Shown: positions 23,401 to 38,349, numbered from the stretch's first letter. The stretch is DNA of 64,000 bases from Metopolophium dirhodum (GCF_019925205.1 NC_083567.1:1612001-1676000); one strand, 5' to 3'. The notes: generated from the letters alone by a model not told the origin. Numbers and translations: made by a program.

Positions 23401-26400
23401 ATAGGATTGTTTGAAGTCTAAAAAAATCATGAACAAGTCTTCATTGTACTCGTATTCGTCTACCCTATTCATTTACCTCGTCACTTATCCTGACTTGATA
23501 CTTTATTTTGTTATTTTGGGCCCCTGGCTTTAATCCCGTTGAGTTTCCTCTAACTTCGCTTTCGTTGGTGCTTTCTTCTCCAGTGTATTGATAATTTTTC
23601 AGAAAAGCCTATTACTACGAGGTAGTGGTCCAAATATTCTCGTCTGCTCCTCTATAGGTGCTTGCATTACTTGTACAGATTTGGCTTTTTGTTATTGTGT
23701 TTGGGGATACCCATATTTGTTTGTAAATATATTTTTTTTGAAAAAACGTACTGCAAACGTATGACCTGTACCCCATTATCATTAGGCTCCATGTGTTGGA
23801 TTTATTGTCAAATAGTATGTCTATGGCTAGACTCTAGTCCAATTTGTGCATTTAGATCTCCTAAAATTATATTTACTGTATTTTCAGATAACAAGTCATA
23901 TGCGTTCTCTAATCCTTCATAGAAATCGTTTTTTACATCACTGCTTTTGTCTTCTGTTTGGGCATAACGATTTAATAGGGCAATATCCCAAATTATTCCT
24001 TTAACGTGGATAAAGCACATTCTCTCATTGATTGCTGTAAAAATTTTTTTTGTTTGGTAGTATTGAATCGTTGACTAGAAAACCGACACCATTTTCATGT
24101 TTATTACTTCTCGATCCACTATATAAGATCGTGTACATGTAGTTTCTCTGTGACCTTACATCTGTAACTACATCGTTTAACGGAGATGAAACAAAATTCA
24201 GATATTCCATGTTCCATGCCCTAACATTTTGCTGTCTTTTTTCCGTTTTTTCGTTTGTTTTCCGTTGAGTCTGTCCTGAGGCTTGGTTTATAGATTCACC
24301 ACAATATGTCTTTTACAAGGTAGGGTTGTTAGCCCTACGCTCAACCCCCAACCTGGGAGACTCGGTCACACTAATAAATTCAGATATTGGTGACGATACT
24401 AACCTAACCAACTAATTAATGTCAGTTCAGTTTAGACTCCTCGTACAAACCCGTAAGCAACCCGTTTGGACATCACCAAACTATACGTCTGTACGAGGCA
24501 ACGACGATCTTGCGGATTTCGGTAACGTTTACCGAAACGAACCCCGAACGACCCACACACTTCCGCACGGGTCGACATCGCAACTGAAATAACAATCCAG
24601 AGTCCCTATCTAACAGCGACTATCGATCAAGAAAACTTCCTAGTATACACCCTTGAGCGACCAATTCGGGCATCGCCACACACGAGTTGATGAGCCAGGA
24701 CGAATAAGCGACCATCGGCAGTGTACTCACCAGCCCACAAGAACACCAGACGGCTCACCTTCCTGGCATGGACCGCGAACAACCCATACGGGCATCGCCA
24801 CACTATTCTCTGTGCGAGTTGTCCGACCCGAGACAGCACCAACGACCAGGAGCTGACCCAACGTCACTCCGCGAAACAAAGCCAATTGTCCGGGAACCTG
24901 CTCCCCTCCCCAACCCAGGTCATTGAAGCCTTAATGCCCTAATATTGTAAATAAGACAAAGCCTTCAGCTCGTCGTAACAATACGCCGAATCTGGCAGCT
25001 AGCGCTCAAGTCTGGCTGTCGCGTTAGCGTATTTGCCGCCAAAACTGTATATACGTTATCCATATTCACATAGAAATAAACAGACAAAGTGATACCATTA
25101 AAACCAGAGTTGTCATTATCACCAAAACTCTACGAAACAAGCCAAAGGCCACTGTTTCACAATAATCTGAAAGATTTTTTCCATAAAATCTAGAATTCTT
25201 ACATTTATCATAATATGAACATAATATGAATACAATATTATATAATTTATGGAAAACATTATGTACATAATTATAAATTAATTGAACATTATGGTTTACA
25301 GAAATTCTAAGTACGTATTATTTAGTTATGTTATTTTCGGTGGCACATATCTTTTTAAAGTTTTAAAATCTGATAGGAGTGAGGATGTATCAGTTACAAT
25401 AGTGTGCTTTTTTTATTTCCTTTTTTTAAACAATTAAAATACTTCAATTTGCTACATTAAGAGTGATTTTTAGTGGAAAATTAGATCTATTTAGTATAAT
25501 TGGTTGTTAAAATTAAAAATAACCCTGCTAACTATTGAAAATTCTTGTGCTGAATTTATAAAAAAAACAAAAATATTGTCAATACTCAAGTTTTTGAAAA
25601 ATTTAATTTTTTTTATATTTCCATTTTGAAAACAACAGTCACGTTTACAATAGATATTACCGAAAGAAGATGGTATTATGGATAGTGGAGCCTGGGTGAA
25701 GTTGTAAATCACTAATTAGTGATACCATTTCGTCTAAAAAAATAAGAACTGTAGACTTCTATTATTTTAAAATTATAAGCACAGCGATAAATTAAGCAAA
25801 TACGGATATGTTTACGCGAAACCAGTTTTCGACCAAATTGATTTTGATCTTTGTTGTTATTCTAAAAAAAAAATAACTGTAGATACATACAATCTTCACC
25901 TGCTGCTTATATTAGCATTATTATACACCATAATCTTATTTTATAAAAATAAAAGTAAAATACAATTTTTAATTTTTGTTTTTTATCTAGATCAATTTAA
26001 CAGTACGTAATTTTCGTGTATTTTTTTGCATTATGAATTTACGTATTATATTATTATCTAATGTATTAATTCTATAATCTATCAATTAATGTTATTTTTA
26101 CAATGGACATTCATAATCAACTATAGAAAAAGCACAACGCCACTAACAATGTAGATTGCATGACTAAATTATGTTAATCCTATTGATTTTTTTTTTTTAC
26201 CGACATCTGAAAAAATATTAATTATTTAATTTTAAGATAAAAGTACACTATTGACATTTTTAAACGCAGTTTTCTGTAGTATTTTATTATATTTGTATTT
26301 GTTTCTATAGGGCACATTGGTATGTACATTATTGTTTTGTTTTTTATATTATTAAAGGACATTTATTTTTGCTAGTTGTGCTATAGTACTTTTTAAAACA

Positions 26401-29400
26401 GATTTGAATTTGTTATTATGTCTACTTAAAATCAGACAGTCCAATATTCTTAATTGTATCCCCTCCCCACCAACAAATATAAATTTAGTTTGAATACTTT
26501 GGAATTTTGGAATTTCAAACGTTGAATATCTCAAGTAGACAATAGTCTCAAAAAAACATATTGTACCTATATAATTTTAATATTAATAAATATCATATAT
26601 TATGTTTTTTTTTTTTGCAGGCCTAATTAGTAAGTATACTTTATGTTTATTGTCATATTTTTACTTCTCCTCTTCCGGAAGGATCCTATGAAAAATCCAA
26701 AAAATAGTTAGAACACGCAGTGTTTGTAATTGGTTCAGGTTCTTATTCATTTCAAACACTTTTTATATGATTAAAACGACAATTAATATATACGATAATG
26801 ATTCAAACATGCCAATAAACTCAAGATTGACTAACATTAAAATATACCTATCATAATATAGTGTTTTTCATTACCTAACATTATATTTCTAAATAAATTT
26901 CACGGGCGGCTTTGATCAAATTATATGAAGACTTACTCCGTCACTTATCTCCCTATCTAAGAAATATAACAACTTGGCTTCAAATTTCAATGAATATACT
27001 TTTTTTGTACGAAAAGATATTTGAGAGTTGTTCCAGTTGTTTTTAGCACATAAGTATCGATGCTTTGAACACTCAACATTGATTTTGAAGCTATAACTGG
27101 TATTACTTTTAGAATCTGATGGGGTAGATAACACTAGTCTCAGATTAGACTAACATCAATTTATAATTTTTAAGACTCTTAAAATAAATATTTGTTAGAG
27201 TTATCACCACATCAACAAACGAAGGAGCTTTCACATTTTTTGATATAATATTATAAATGTAGGTATAACTTATGTGAATGTCATTCTAAAGAAAATGCAT
27301 TTCATTATTTCGTGGTTAAACTGTTTGATATTATCCAAAATTACTGTTGTACGTGTCCGGATATGGTTGTGACTTTTTTTTTCATAAAATCTAGAATTCT
27401 TGCATTACCTAATCATAATATGAACATATGAATGTAATAATATTATATGATTTATGAAAAATATTATTTATATAGTTATAAATTAATTGAACATTATGAT
27501 TTACAGAAAGTACAAGTACGTATTATTGAGTAATATTTTAACGTGGATCGTTTCTTTTAAATGTTTAGATACTGATAGGAGTGAAGAAGTATAAGTTACA
27601 ATAATGTGTTTTTTTATTTCGTATTTTGAAATTTACTGTATTTTTACTGAATATTTCAATTTGCCGTAGAAAGTTGTATCTTTTTAGTATAACTGGTTGT
27701 TAAAATTAAAAATAACTCTGATTACTATTCAAATTACCTGGGATGAATTTATAAACAAATGTATATGTTCTAGTTAGGTACTCAAGTTTTTAAAAAATCG
27801 TTTTTTTTTTTTATATATTTTCATTTTCACAACAGCAATCTCTTTTACAATAGGTATTACCGAAAGAATATGTGATGGTATTATGAGTAGTGTAGCATGA
27901 GTAAAGTTAGTAATCACTATTAGTGATATCACTTCGGCTTAAAAAATATAGTTAACCTAATATATTCATTTTCTTGACATTTTTTATGTACTTTGAAACT
28001 ACTTTTGTCGAGCTATTTATATTGAATATCTGTTTATTTTGTAATTTCTAACTTTGGTTAGGCATATCATAAGTTGTGATAATTTAATCTATAAATTTAG
28101 AAAATGCATTTGCTCAAATTTTGAAATTATCTTTGCTTATTCCGTTTTTTTTATTCTTTGTTGACAGTTTAAATATGTAGCTCTCGTTATTTTGAATTAA
28201 ATATTTGTTAGAAATTATGATTTGATCCTAGTTACTGTAAATGTATCCATTACAATATATCAATTAAATTTGTATAGTTCAATACACAAAGTAATAAGTT
28301 ACGAAAATAATAGCTAAATATAATCCCCAACTATATTATTAAAACATGATATTTCGTAATAATACATAATCAACCATAAGTAAAGTTATAATATATCATA
28401 ACTTATATTAGTAACGAAAACATTATAATAATTTTTTTCTAGTGAAAATACCAATCATTGTACCTAGTACGTATTTTTTTTTTGTAGCTTGACTGAATAA
28501 GTAGTTTCATAATTTTATTTTCAAATTTGTATTAACATAATTCGTGTGCTCGGAACCAAAAGGTGCTAAATATTTTTTTTATTAAAATCTACTTTTTACA
28601 TAATTATATTATATTGAAACGGTACACACGTAGGTAACGCACGCATAATAAAATGGTCCTCCTCAATGCCATCAATAAGCCAACATGGCATCATATCAAA
28701 AACCTGGCAAAACCACTCGTTTACATAAACATGGGGTTAATTAGTGCGATACAAAATCAAGTGAAACATCGTGTCAATGGTTTGATAATCACTTGCCTCA
28801 ACGTGAATGTCAAAACCAACCAACGTTGACTGTAAAGAGGTAACGATTTACAGACTGACTCGTAATTTATGTCAAACTCGACAAAATTTGTTTAAAACAC
28901 AGGAACGTAAGGTACGAGAATATTATATTGTACATTATTGTCTATTTGCATAGCCAGCAGTCGTGATTGAATCACAAATGAGAGACTATAATATGGGCCC
29001 ACTGTCATAACTACATTTTTAAGTAACATAATTATTCGATTTACCATACCTAGATATAGTAACCTACCTTATAGATCAATAATAATAATCAATATTGCTT
29101 CAACTCGTTCTCCGCTACTTCTATGATCTTCAAAATACCACCTTTAAGAACAGGGGTATGTACTCAGGTAATAGTGTACTTTATAATATTATTACTATCT
29201 CAATAATTTAAATAACCTTGTAATATACGTTGCTATATCGTGTTAGTATATGGACGAGAGTCATACGTTAAGTCTCTAGGATCTGAAACATGTAACTTAC
29301 AAAACTTTATTTATATCAATTCAACAATCAACAATCGGGTTCTCAAGACCGGTTCGTGTAGTGGGAATAGCTAACCAACTGCTCCTTAGTTGCATCAAAT

Positions 29401-32400
29401 TAGGTATAAATATCGACAGAAATTTGTATGAATAAAGGAGGAAGACAAAACGCATGCTTTAAACCAAATGGCTTGAAAGCGGTTACCGGTTAACATTTCT
29501 ATTTTCTACCTACCTGTAACATAAAATATCGTTGGTCGTTATTGACGGTACTCAATAGTCTCGATCTCCCTCATTGTATATTTTACTGGGAAATCTAAAA
29601 ATAGGACGTAAAGATAACTGTAAATCGTTGTCTGTCTCTGATAAGGCACAAAGGTCTACTACAATTTTTTTTAGAAAATCGATATTCAATCGGTTACCGG
29701 TGACCGGCATTTTTTGGAATTGGTTTTCACTTAACCATTAACCTGAAATTTTGAATATAGTACCGGTACTTGGTGAACACTGGAAACAGGACCGGTATAA
29801 AACTTATAACTGGTATCCAATATTTTTCCATTAATTTTCAGTTCAACCGATTAATTTAGTAACGGTTCCAAGCCCTGGTTTAAACACAGCAGATCTTATA
29901 CATAGAGTACATTCATCAAATACATAGAGTCACAGTAGATTGATCGTTCAAAATTTGTCAACATATCATTACAACATTAACCAGAGTCAAAAGAGCCCGG
30001 AATTCCTTGTAACCATATTGCTATACTACCAATGATAAATTCGTTAAAGTTTCAATACTTAAAATATTATAATACATTAATTATTATTTATGCCTGGTAT
30101 TATTATATACTACCAATATTATTCAATGAGCTGCCAGAGCCTGGGGTTTATGACCAGTTGGAAGAAAAACGAGGCCAAATATACAGAACCAATTACTTAT
30201 GACCAATACCTAAAAACAACCAGATTTAAAAAACCACTTAGAAGATTACACACGAAATAAAAATTAAAACCTGGTACTCCGTTATCACGCCCTCAGCCGT
30301 GAACAGCATGCACAGGATATATCTCTCATATAGAACTCAAACTCATTAACCTTTAGCTTCTATTACAAAGATTCAGATAAAACATAATATGCACAGGAGC
30401 ATTAATAGTACCACAGAGTTCTTATTTCATTCTTTTTTAGACTAGGGCAAACACTGACTGATTTTCCAACTCAACATTGTTTACACGCAGATTCATATAA
30501 CATAGTTTTTGGAGAGTAATTTGGATGTTGGGGTAAATATTCACATATTTAAACCTCACACGCCAGATTTGGAAGTAGGTCTTCAATTTAAAAATGTTTA
30601 AAAGAGCACAAAATACAAAAAATAAGATTGTTTAATTTGAATAAATGTTCAATTCTAAGAACAATAGTATAGGTTTAACATGTAAAGTATCATGTAAAAA
30701 TATTGGTAAAAAATCGAAATACCTGGAAAAAAAATATATTTACTAATTGTATGTAAAACAAGTGTATATTAATGACTAATGGCCTAGTAGCTGAAGTATT
30801 TAATGTTCAATAAAAAAAAATAGAGAAATGACAGTAATTAAAAGCCATAGTATACGAAAGGAGATAATACAGTTATACAAGTTTTAAATATTGCTTTCAT
30901 GAAAAATTTGATAATTTTAGATAGCATATCTTTTGGTTCCAATCCCACGAAATAAAATACTAAGTTACTTATGTCCATATCCATATTATTATCTTATAAA
31001 TAAATTTAGGATATAGTTATTGTTGATTTATTAATTTACTATCACGCTATAATGATTAATGGTTATATTATATTTTTATCGATGATTAAATTTATATTAA
31101 ATCTGATACAAAAGTTATTGTGTTAATATTTGACAATACATTTTTCTTCTTGAGCTTTTGATTTAATATTTTTAAACGAATAATTTGATTATTATTAAAT
31201 CATTTTTGTTTATTATCTAGAAACTATTGGAGGATTAAGTATGAAACATTTGTTATGTTTTTTATTTTACTAATCTTTAGAAATTATTTTTGTTTTTAAG
31301 TTTCTTAGCATATTTTTTACAATATCAATAGTTGATTTTTACTTTCTCGACATTTTATTTTAATAAATTGGTTACTATAGAAAATAAACTTTTCAAATCT
31401 AGAACACTCGTTAGACGTTACAAAAGCTATACATTATGGTACAGTGTGAGTGTGGGACCATCCCAGATGTATTTATATTTAAGTAATTATATTTCACTAA
31501 CGTTGTTTTTCATTGCAATTCCGTTAACGTTTTTAGTATGGTTTTTAGAATATTGTTACCTATTCAACATTCTTTTCTTAAAATGCTTTATTTTTTAAGC
31601 ATGCATTAATTTTACATAACTTTTGGCACAACGGATTGGACCTAAAAATATTACAACCTTTTATTTTTATAAATATTGTAGAGTGATTTTGATATCAATA
31701 GTTTTAAATTACACAGAAATTATAAAATATAATAAGTATTTATTATAATTAACTACCTAATATACTAAGAAATTACAATACAAATTAAGATCAAATAAAA
31801 ATTTGTTTTTTATTTCTATCAACAACTATGACATTTGATAGTTGGTATCCTACTAAGAAATTTGTTTTAAATTAATTTACTAGATTTTCATCTTTTATCA
31901 TAACATTTCATGAATATTATATAATTAATAACTACGATTCTTCTTTAATTTCAGTGGCAGATAGTACGTAATTAGTTTTGATTTGTAAACAATGTTCTAA
32001 AAATGTATATTAGAGAGTAGAGTGGGAGTATTGATAATACGTTCATAAATTTATACTAAAAATTAAAAGTTAGCTTCGACTCTATTACAGCAGAGCGTTA
32101 CCTAATGACCTACCAACTTTTAAATTCAGGTTTTGAAACCTGTTGCTGGTTCTTACCGAAAACTGGTAATTTCCCGGAATTTTTGGAACCTAAAAAAGGT
32201 TACTGTTATTTTAAGCCTGATTTTATTCCCAGTTATCGGTAACCGGTTACCGTGACGATTTTTAAGTTAACATAAAACGTTATAATAACATAATATGTTT
32301 TGACAGGTTAAGAACCGATGACCGATATTTATTGATACCGAGTACCAACTAGTGTTACTCACACATAAAAATTGTTAGTTGCTTTAACTCGAAAAATAGT

Positions 32401-35400
32401 AGTTAATGTGTGTATTTATAAAATCTATATTATATCTATAACTTTGGTCTTTGGGTGTTATTATCATTTCTCAACAAAATGCGTAGAATCAACGTATTAT
32501 TGTGTTTGATGAAATTGACTATGCAGTTGATTTAACTAATAGATATTGAACATTGTAGTTTGAAGTTAAATCAACTACTTTATTGAGTTATAAACTATAA
32601 TATGTTCAATTAATTTTAGCTAATTAAATAATGATGAGTTTGTAGCTACTATAATATTTAATTTCTTAAAACTATTTTTAAATCATAATACTTAGGTGTA
32701 ATAAAATTAAAAACGATATTGAATCAGTTACGGTAAACAACATTTTTTTGAAGCGGTTATCGATTAATCGGTAACCTGTAGTAATGAAAACTGACAATTT
32801 CTGTAATGGTTTTAATCCCAAATTTGTATTATTCTATTTCTAATATTCTACATGAATTCCATATAAACCATATCACATTATTTTTTTTTCCTTTTTTTTT
32901 TTTAAATAAACAATATATACTTTAGGGGCAAAATAGGTTTATGTGGTTAGAGAATACATATAAATTAACAGGCTACACTTGATGTGAGAAGTCATCCACT
33001 TATGATACTCACTAATATCACATTAATTACTAATTATTATTATTTGTATTTACTGTAGTTGAATTAGCGAGGGGTACGTATATATTCAATTTAATTTAAT
33101 ATAAAAAGTATTTATAACCATTGAGTTTAATTTTTCACCGTACAAATGGTTGATTGTAATTAAATGCTTTTAACGTTTAATAATCTTTAGATTACACTGA
33201 CTGATATAAACTATAGAATTTAGTTCCCGGATGGGTGACCACCCGGGTTTTTAAGAAACGAATCCTTGCCATACATACAAAAACGTGTTTTCAACCGTTC
33301 CTCCCCTACTAACAACCTACAAACAAACAAAAATAGCTAATGTCCTAAATTGCTGGGCTCAACCTCAATAAAAAAAATTAAAAAAAAAAACTATAGAATT
33401 AAATGAAAAGTAAATATTAATCAACTATTCAATATTTTAATTCATGAAAAAAAGACAATATGCAAGCAACAATGTTTATATTATAAAACAATGAATCATA
33501 ACAAAATAAATAACTCCATATAAGTACTTAATACATAATCTAATATATATATACATTATATATTTATATATTATTAATGTATCATAACACTTAATATTAC
33601 TCCCTGTTTGACACAATTTATAATCTAATATTTTACGATGATGTGAACATTATTCATTTTATATTTTTATGTCAGTGGGAGGTGTATAGAGTACAATATA
33701 CTTAAAGAATCGGGACAAATCAAATATTTGTTGCAGAATATTATGCTTTTCCAATATTATAACCTATATTATAAAAGCAACGTTTTTATGGATATGAGCG
33801 ATCCACAACTAAGTCAAACGCACATGGTTCTGAAATGGTACTTTGGTCTAAAGTTTTACTTCTATACTTTTACAACCTAACCTAACCTACTTATGAGTTA
33901 CGACATTTAGGAATTTTTCAATATCTGTTAATTAAATAATTTTGGTTTAAATACCTTATTATTGAAACATCTATTCTAAAAAACTGGCGAAGTCGAACTT
34001 CCGTAAAATAAGATTTGATCGTACATCGTCATTAGGTAAATACATAAGGGGATTCAATTAAAATGTTTATCTTGATGATTAATTTTTTGAATCAATTGAA
34101 CGTTTAATCTAAAGGGTTTTTGACTTCGGTATATGCGATGTATAGAATGTAGATAACCCAAAAACAATTGAAAACTGTCACAGTATAGTTTTATTTTTAC
34201 AGGATTAGCAAGAAGTTACAAACGTTTAGTGATGAGACGTATGTATAATAACTAATATGACGTGTGTGTTAAAAATTAAAACTAATTTTAGAGGAGCACA
34301 GGGTAAGTTGACGTGTTGGGTAAGATGGCAAATAGATAATATCAACATAACAATAATACCGATAATCTGCAGAATTTCTTAAACAGTAGGTATTTGAAAA
34401 ATTAATAAACCTTAAGTGCGTCAACCTAACCCTGAGTTTTATCCTACTGTAATAGAACTCAACAATATGTAGTGTTTACATGATCAACGTCCAACAGAGC
34501 CACATAGGTCGTGACTGATCTTTTTTTTTTTTTGAACTATAGTTTTTTTTTTTTATTATTAATAAAATACACAATAAGGCACAATAAGAGTATGGGCTAT
34601 GATAAATAAAATATGAATAACGTGAGGAGGGAGGCCCACCAGTGTGGATACCCTCTAACTTGGTGTGAAAGGATGAAATGAGACGAAATGGGAAGTGAAA
34701 TTTTGTTAATTAGGGAAGTAAGAGCCAATAAAAGAGGGTTTAAAATACATTTTAAATCTTCTATAAATTTGTTGATGATGTGGAGAGGTTAATTGACTGA
34801 TGAAGGGTTGGCTGTGGCTTTGGCATAAGATGTCGGTTTTTTATTTGAGTTGTAACTGGGGACGTTGAAGATTTGTGGTGCAACAGGTACAGCAGATGGT
34901 GGGCTGGGGTGTTTTTTTCGGTTTTTCAACTTTGTCATCTTTGTAAGCAACCTTGTAAATGGTGCGCTTTAGAAATTTTTTAAAAATTTGACAACCTTTG
35001 TAGTTGGCAGTGTGGTTACCGTCACAATTGGCGCATTTAACGGGATCTTCCCGTGTTTTCTATCTAATCTAGTTCTTCGCCTTCCGTTCTTAAGACTTCA
35101 AAACGGTTTGGGGAAACAAAAATTTTGCTCTTTTTGCCTTCGTGGACCGGAGAGTTTGGTGATGACGATGAGAGGGCTCTTTTTGTTGAAGTGGCATTCA
35201 TTTTCGATTTGCGAACGGTGTTTTTGTTAATTATAACGATAGGAGGAACCACATTAGCCATGGCAATTTAAAGTAAACTGATAAGATACGTAACACATTA
35301 TGGAACTGCGCACATGTTATCGCTTTGGCTGCCGAAGCCCGACTTGACTGATCTTAAAATAAGATTATGGTGTTTGAATGCTGTTACAATTGCTGTTTAT

Positions 35401-38349
35401 ATTGAATATTTATATGACAACTAAATACAAAATAATAAATTGGGGAAGTGGAGTTGGCCTCCTTTTCCCCCGGATCAAGTTGGGGACTTAATAAGGCAGC
35501 GATCCAGTAAATTCTTCGTTGATATCGGCCGTAAAGTTAATTTTTAAATGTTGACCCATTCCAACCTAAAAAAAAACAATACATTGTGTGAGACTAACCT
35601 CATAGTTTTTCCCGTTCAAGTAATAATGGCGTAACAAGAATAGATTAACCTTGTGCAGGGGATACATATTAATTCGGAAGTCTGGATTGTCATGCGTTGG
35701 GCACTATAATATATTTTTCTATTTTTTTTGCTTTTTAAAATTATTTTTAATAATATTTTTCCGTCTTGGTAAAAAGTATTAGAAGATTTATTAAAAATAA
35801 GAGATTTAAAAAATTATATTTCAGTTAATGATATTAGAAAGTTGCAATATTTTCATTATAAAAATAGTTACAAATACTTTGTGTTGAATAAAATATTACA
35901 CGGTGTTTGATAAAAATTGCTATTCATATACGTATACAATCGATATTGTTGTAGGACAATTTAAAAAACGCAATCAACAAATCTAATACCAATTTTTGTT
36001 TGCTGTTTTAGAAATGTTCCAGTCGTTTAATTCTTTCTGTGCATTAAGTATTAAAGATGTTAAGGAAAATATTTTTAGCATATTGGCAAGGTTGGCAAAC
36101 ATCGAAATCACATTTGACACATTCTTATTATAATATCAAAACTTACCTATGTACTTAATATAATTTATTGTAAAACGTAATATTTGTAAAAGCATCAGGT
36201 TTGCTGAAACATTTTATAACTATAGTTAATAAATAAAAAACAAACAAACAAAAACAGTGTTAAGATTTAAGAACATGTAATTCAATCCTTTATAATGTAT
36301 CACTAATATTTCTATTATTAATACTATCTTTTAAAATCATGTATTTCCTCCTTATAAAATTATATATTATTATGTTCGTATTGGTTAGTATGCTGTGTCT
36401 ATGGCAACCCATGTGTTTTAAGCAGCTCGCTTTAAATTAATAAAGTTGTTATAAATTATAGTATTATTCTTTTTTTTATTTGGTAGTTATTTAATCAGTA
36501 ATAACCGTCTAATTATCCAAAAACTGTGTTAATATTATAATACTAAATTATTCGTTACATTGAAATTGTTTTTCATTGTTTCGTATTGGTATTAAATAAT
36601 GAAAAATATTCAGGGCCGAATACCAATTACCTACAAGTTACAACCACGCTGACTGTCCGTATTCAGTATATTCAATAAGTCTGTACAACATATTTAATTG
36701 GTACCTATTATTTTTTCCAGAATTTATGAGTCAGAAAGTAATAGGTAATAGGTATTTATTTTATAACTTGGTACTAATACTCTTGTCCTTTTACAAAATG
36801 TAGTATTGGTAGGTTTTAACTGTAATATGTAAGTTATTAAAAAACATTATTTATATTTTTTATTCCATTTATATTATATTCTTAATATTACTATAACCCC
36901 GTCAAATCGTTGATACATACTTTTCTACAGTTTTCCTTTTTATAATAAATTAGCAATCAGAATAATTTGTATCTAACATATTTTAGAGTTTACGTTTTTG
37001 ATTGTTTAACTTTGACGTTAGTGATATACATATATTAAAAAATAGAGTGTGGCACAAATAATTACATCGATATATTTTGTTCGATGAAAATCTATAATAT
37101 TATTTAATTGTTTAAATGTGCAGGTTCGAAACAGATTCAGTGTTTTTTAGGTATCGTTTTTATTTTTATTTATATATACGTACCGACTTCTTTCGATCAA
37201 CTTTTTCGACTAACCAAATCAAGCAAAAAGGGCGCAATATTTCAAGGTAAGTGACAAGCCTGCACTCCGTCGGCTCATACGTGGACGTCTCTATGATGTT
37301 CACCTTCACATGACGGCTTCGACCTTATGGATTTGTCTCTGTCATAGAACATAATATAATATTATGTTCTATGTCTCTATACTCTCTCCATTGGCGGCAC
37401 CAGGGGAGTACCCCCCCCCCCTCCAAAGCTGTATATCCAAACAAATTTATACTGTTAAAAACAAAATTACAAAAAAAAATCATATTGTCTGAAAATTATG
37501 ATATTACCTGCCCCCCCCCCCCTCCTAACCATGTCTCTGGAGCCGCCACTGACTCTCTATGATTAGTATACTCGTACATAAAAATAATAATATAACTCCC
37601 ACGCCGTTGTATTCATGGCTTGATATATGGGCATGTCAGCAAGATGACCAATGTTCAGTATAACTGCGCATCGTATGCCAGTATCAGCCATATTCCACGT
37701 GATAAGACGTATTGTTTTTATTTTGAGAAAATAAACGCCAGTGTCAGCCATGTTTTGTGCGCAGTCTTATTTTGCGGACATGCCCATATTATATTTAGCC
37801 ATGGTTGTGTTATATTTTAGCCCCGGCATTTAATGAATAAAAAATATATACAATTGTAATATATATTAAAAACGCAGCCTCTCTGCAACGATAGAAAATA
37901 CCATTCGTTAGGCACTAACATTATCGCGTACGTACGAATAACGAATGTTATTGAAAAATGGCAGGTATATAAATTCAGAAAATAAATAGTGCTGCAGTAT
38001 AGTTGTCTGTCGTGCAAAAATGTCAAAAGTTATTTTTCCGAATCCGTACATTTCTTTTTTTATATATATTAAAAAATACTACGTACTTACATATATATAT
38101 ATATATATATATATACTATACCTGCAGTAGGAAAGTCAATTGGAGTTCTGCGATGTTTTTTTTTTTACTTTCATTCATTCTTTCTTTCCTGTTTTTTTGT
38201 TTTTTTTTTTTTTTGTCAACAAATTCTTTTGCGGAAGAAATAATAATAAAATATGTGCGTCATATAGGTATATTATATGCCTATATTACATGATATAAAC
38301 TCGCTGGTTTACGAAAAAATCCATTCTCGGCGACGACGCGCAATTATAT

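Larger units (their letters stand above)
21000..27950 (+). repeat. Intragenic tandem duplication of a microexon-bearing module
   Basis: Unit 1 (about 21010-25735) and unit 2 (about 25735-27950) are collinear: inverted repeat fragment, 9-nt exon A1, 9-nt exon A2, 9-nt exon B1, then an 18/15-nt exon. Unit 1 is longer because a LINE and a GC-rich retroelement block (23140-25150) lie inside it. Because both units carry the same inverted repeat fragment (21060-21310 and 25795-25960), that insertion came before the duplication. Confidence 0.65.

Noticed and set aside
23662..23922. Plus-strand ORF of 86 codons
   Set aside because: Antisense shadow of the LINE endonuclease remnant on the minus strand.
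28182..28190. 9-nt segment TTTAAATAT between TTGTTGACAG and GTAGCT
   Set aside because: In the shared phase it reads x-TT TAA, a stop, and the donor is weak.
31332..31598. ORF of 88 codons with hydrophobic C-terminus
   Set aside because: Lies in an insertion absent from the paralogous copy, is AT-driven in composition and has no recognisable domain.
33645..33650. 6-nt segment TGGGAG between TTTTTATGTCAG and GTGTAT
   Set aside because: Donor not consensus; too short to support without transcripts.
38137..38163. 27-nt segment after TATACCTGCAG, open in phase 1
   Set aside because: The donor position is GTTTTTTT, which is not a usable 5' splice site.
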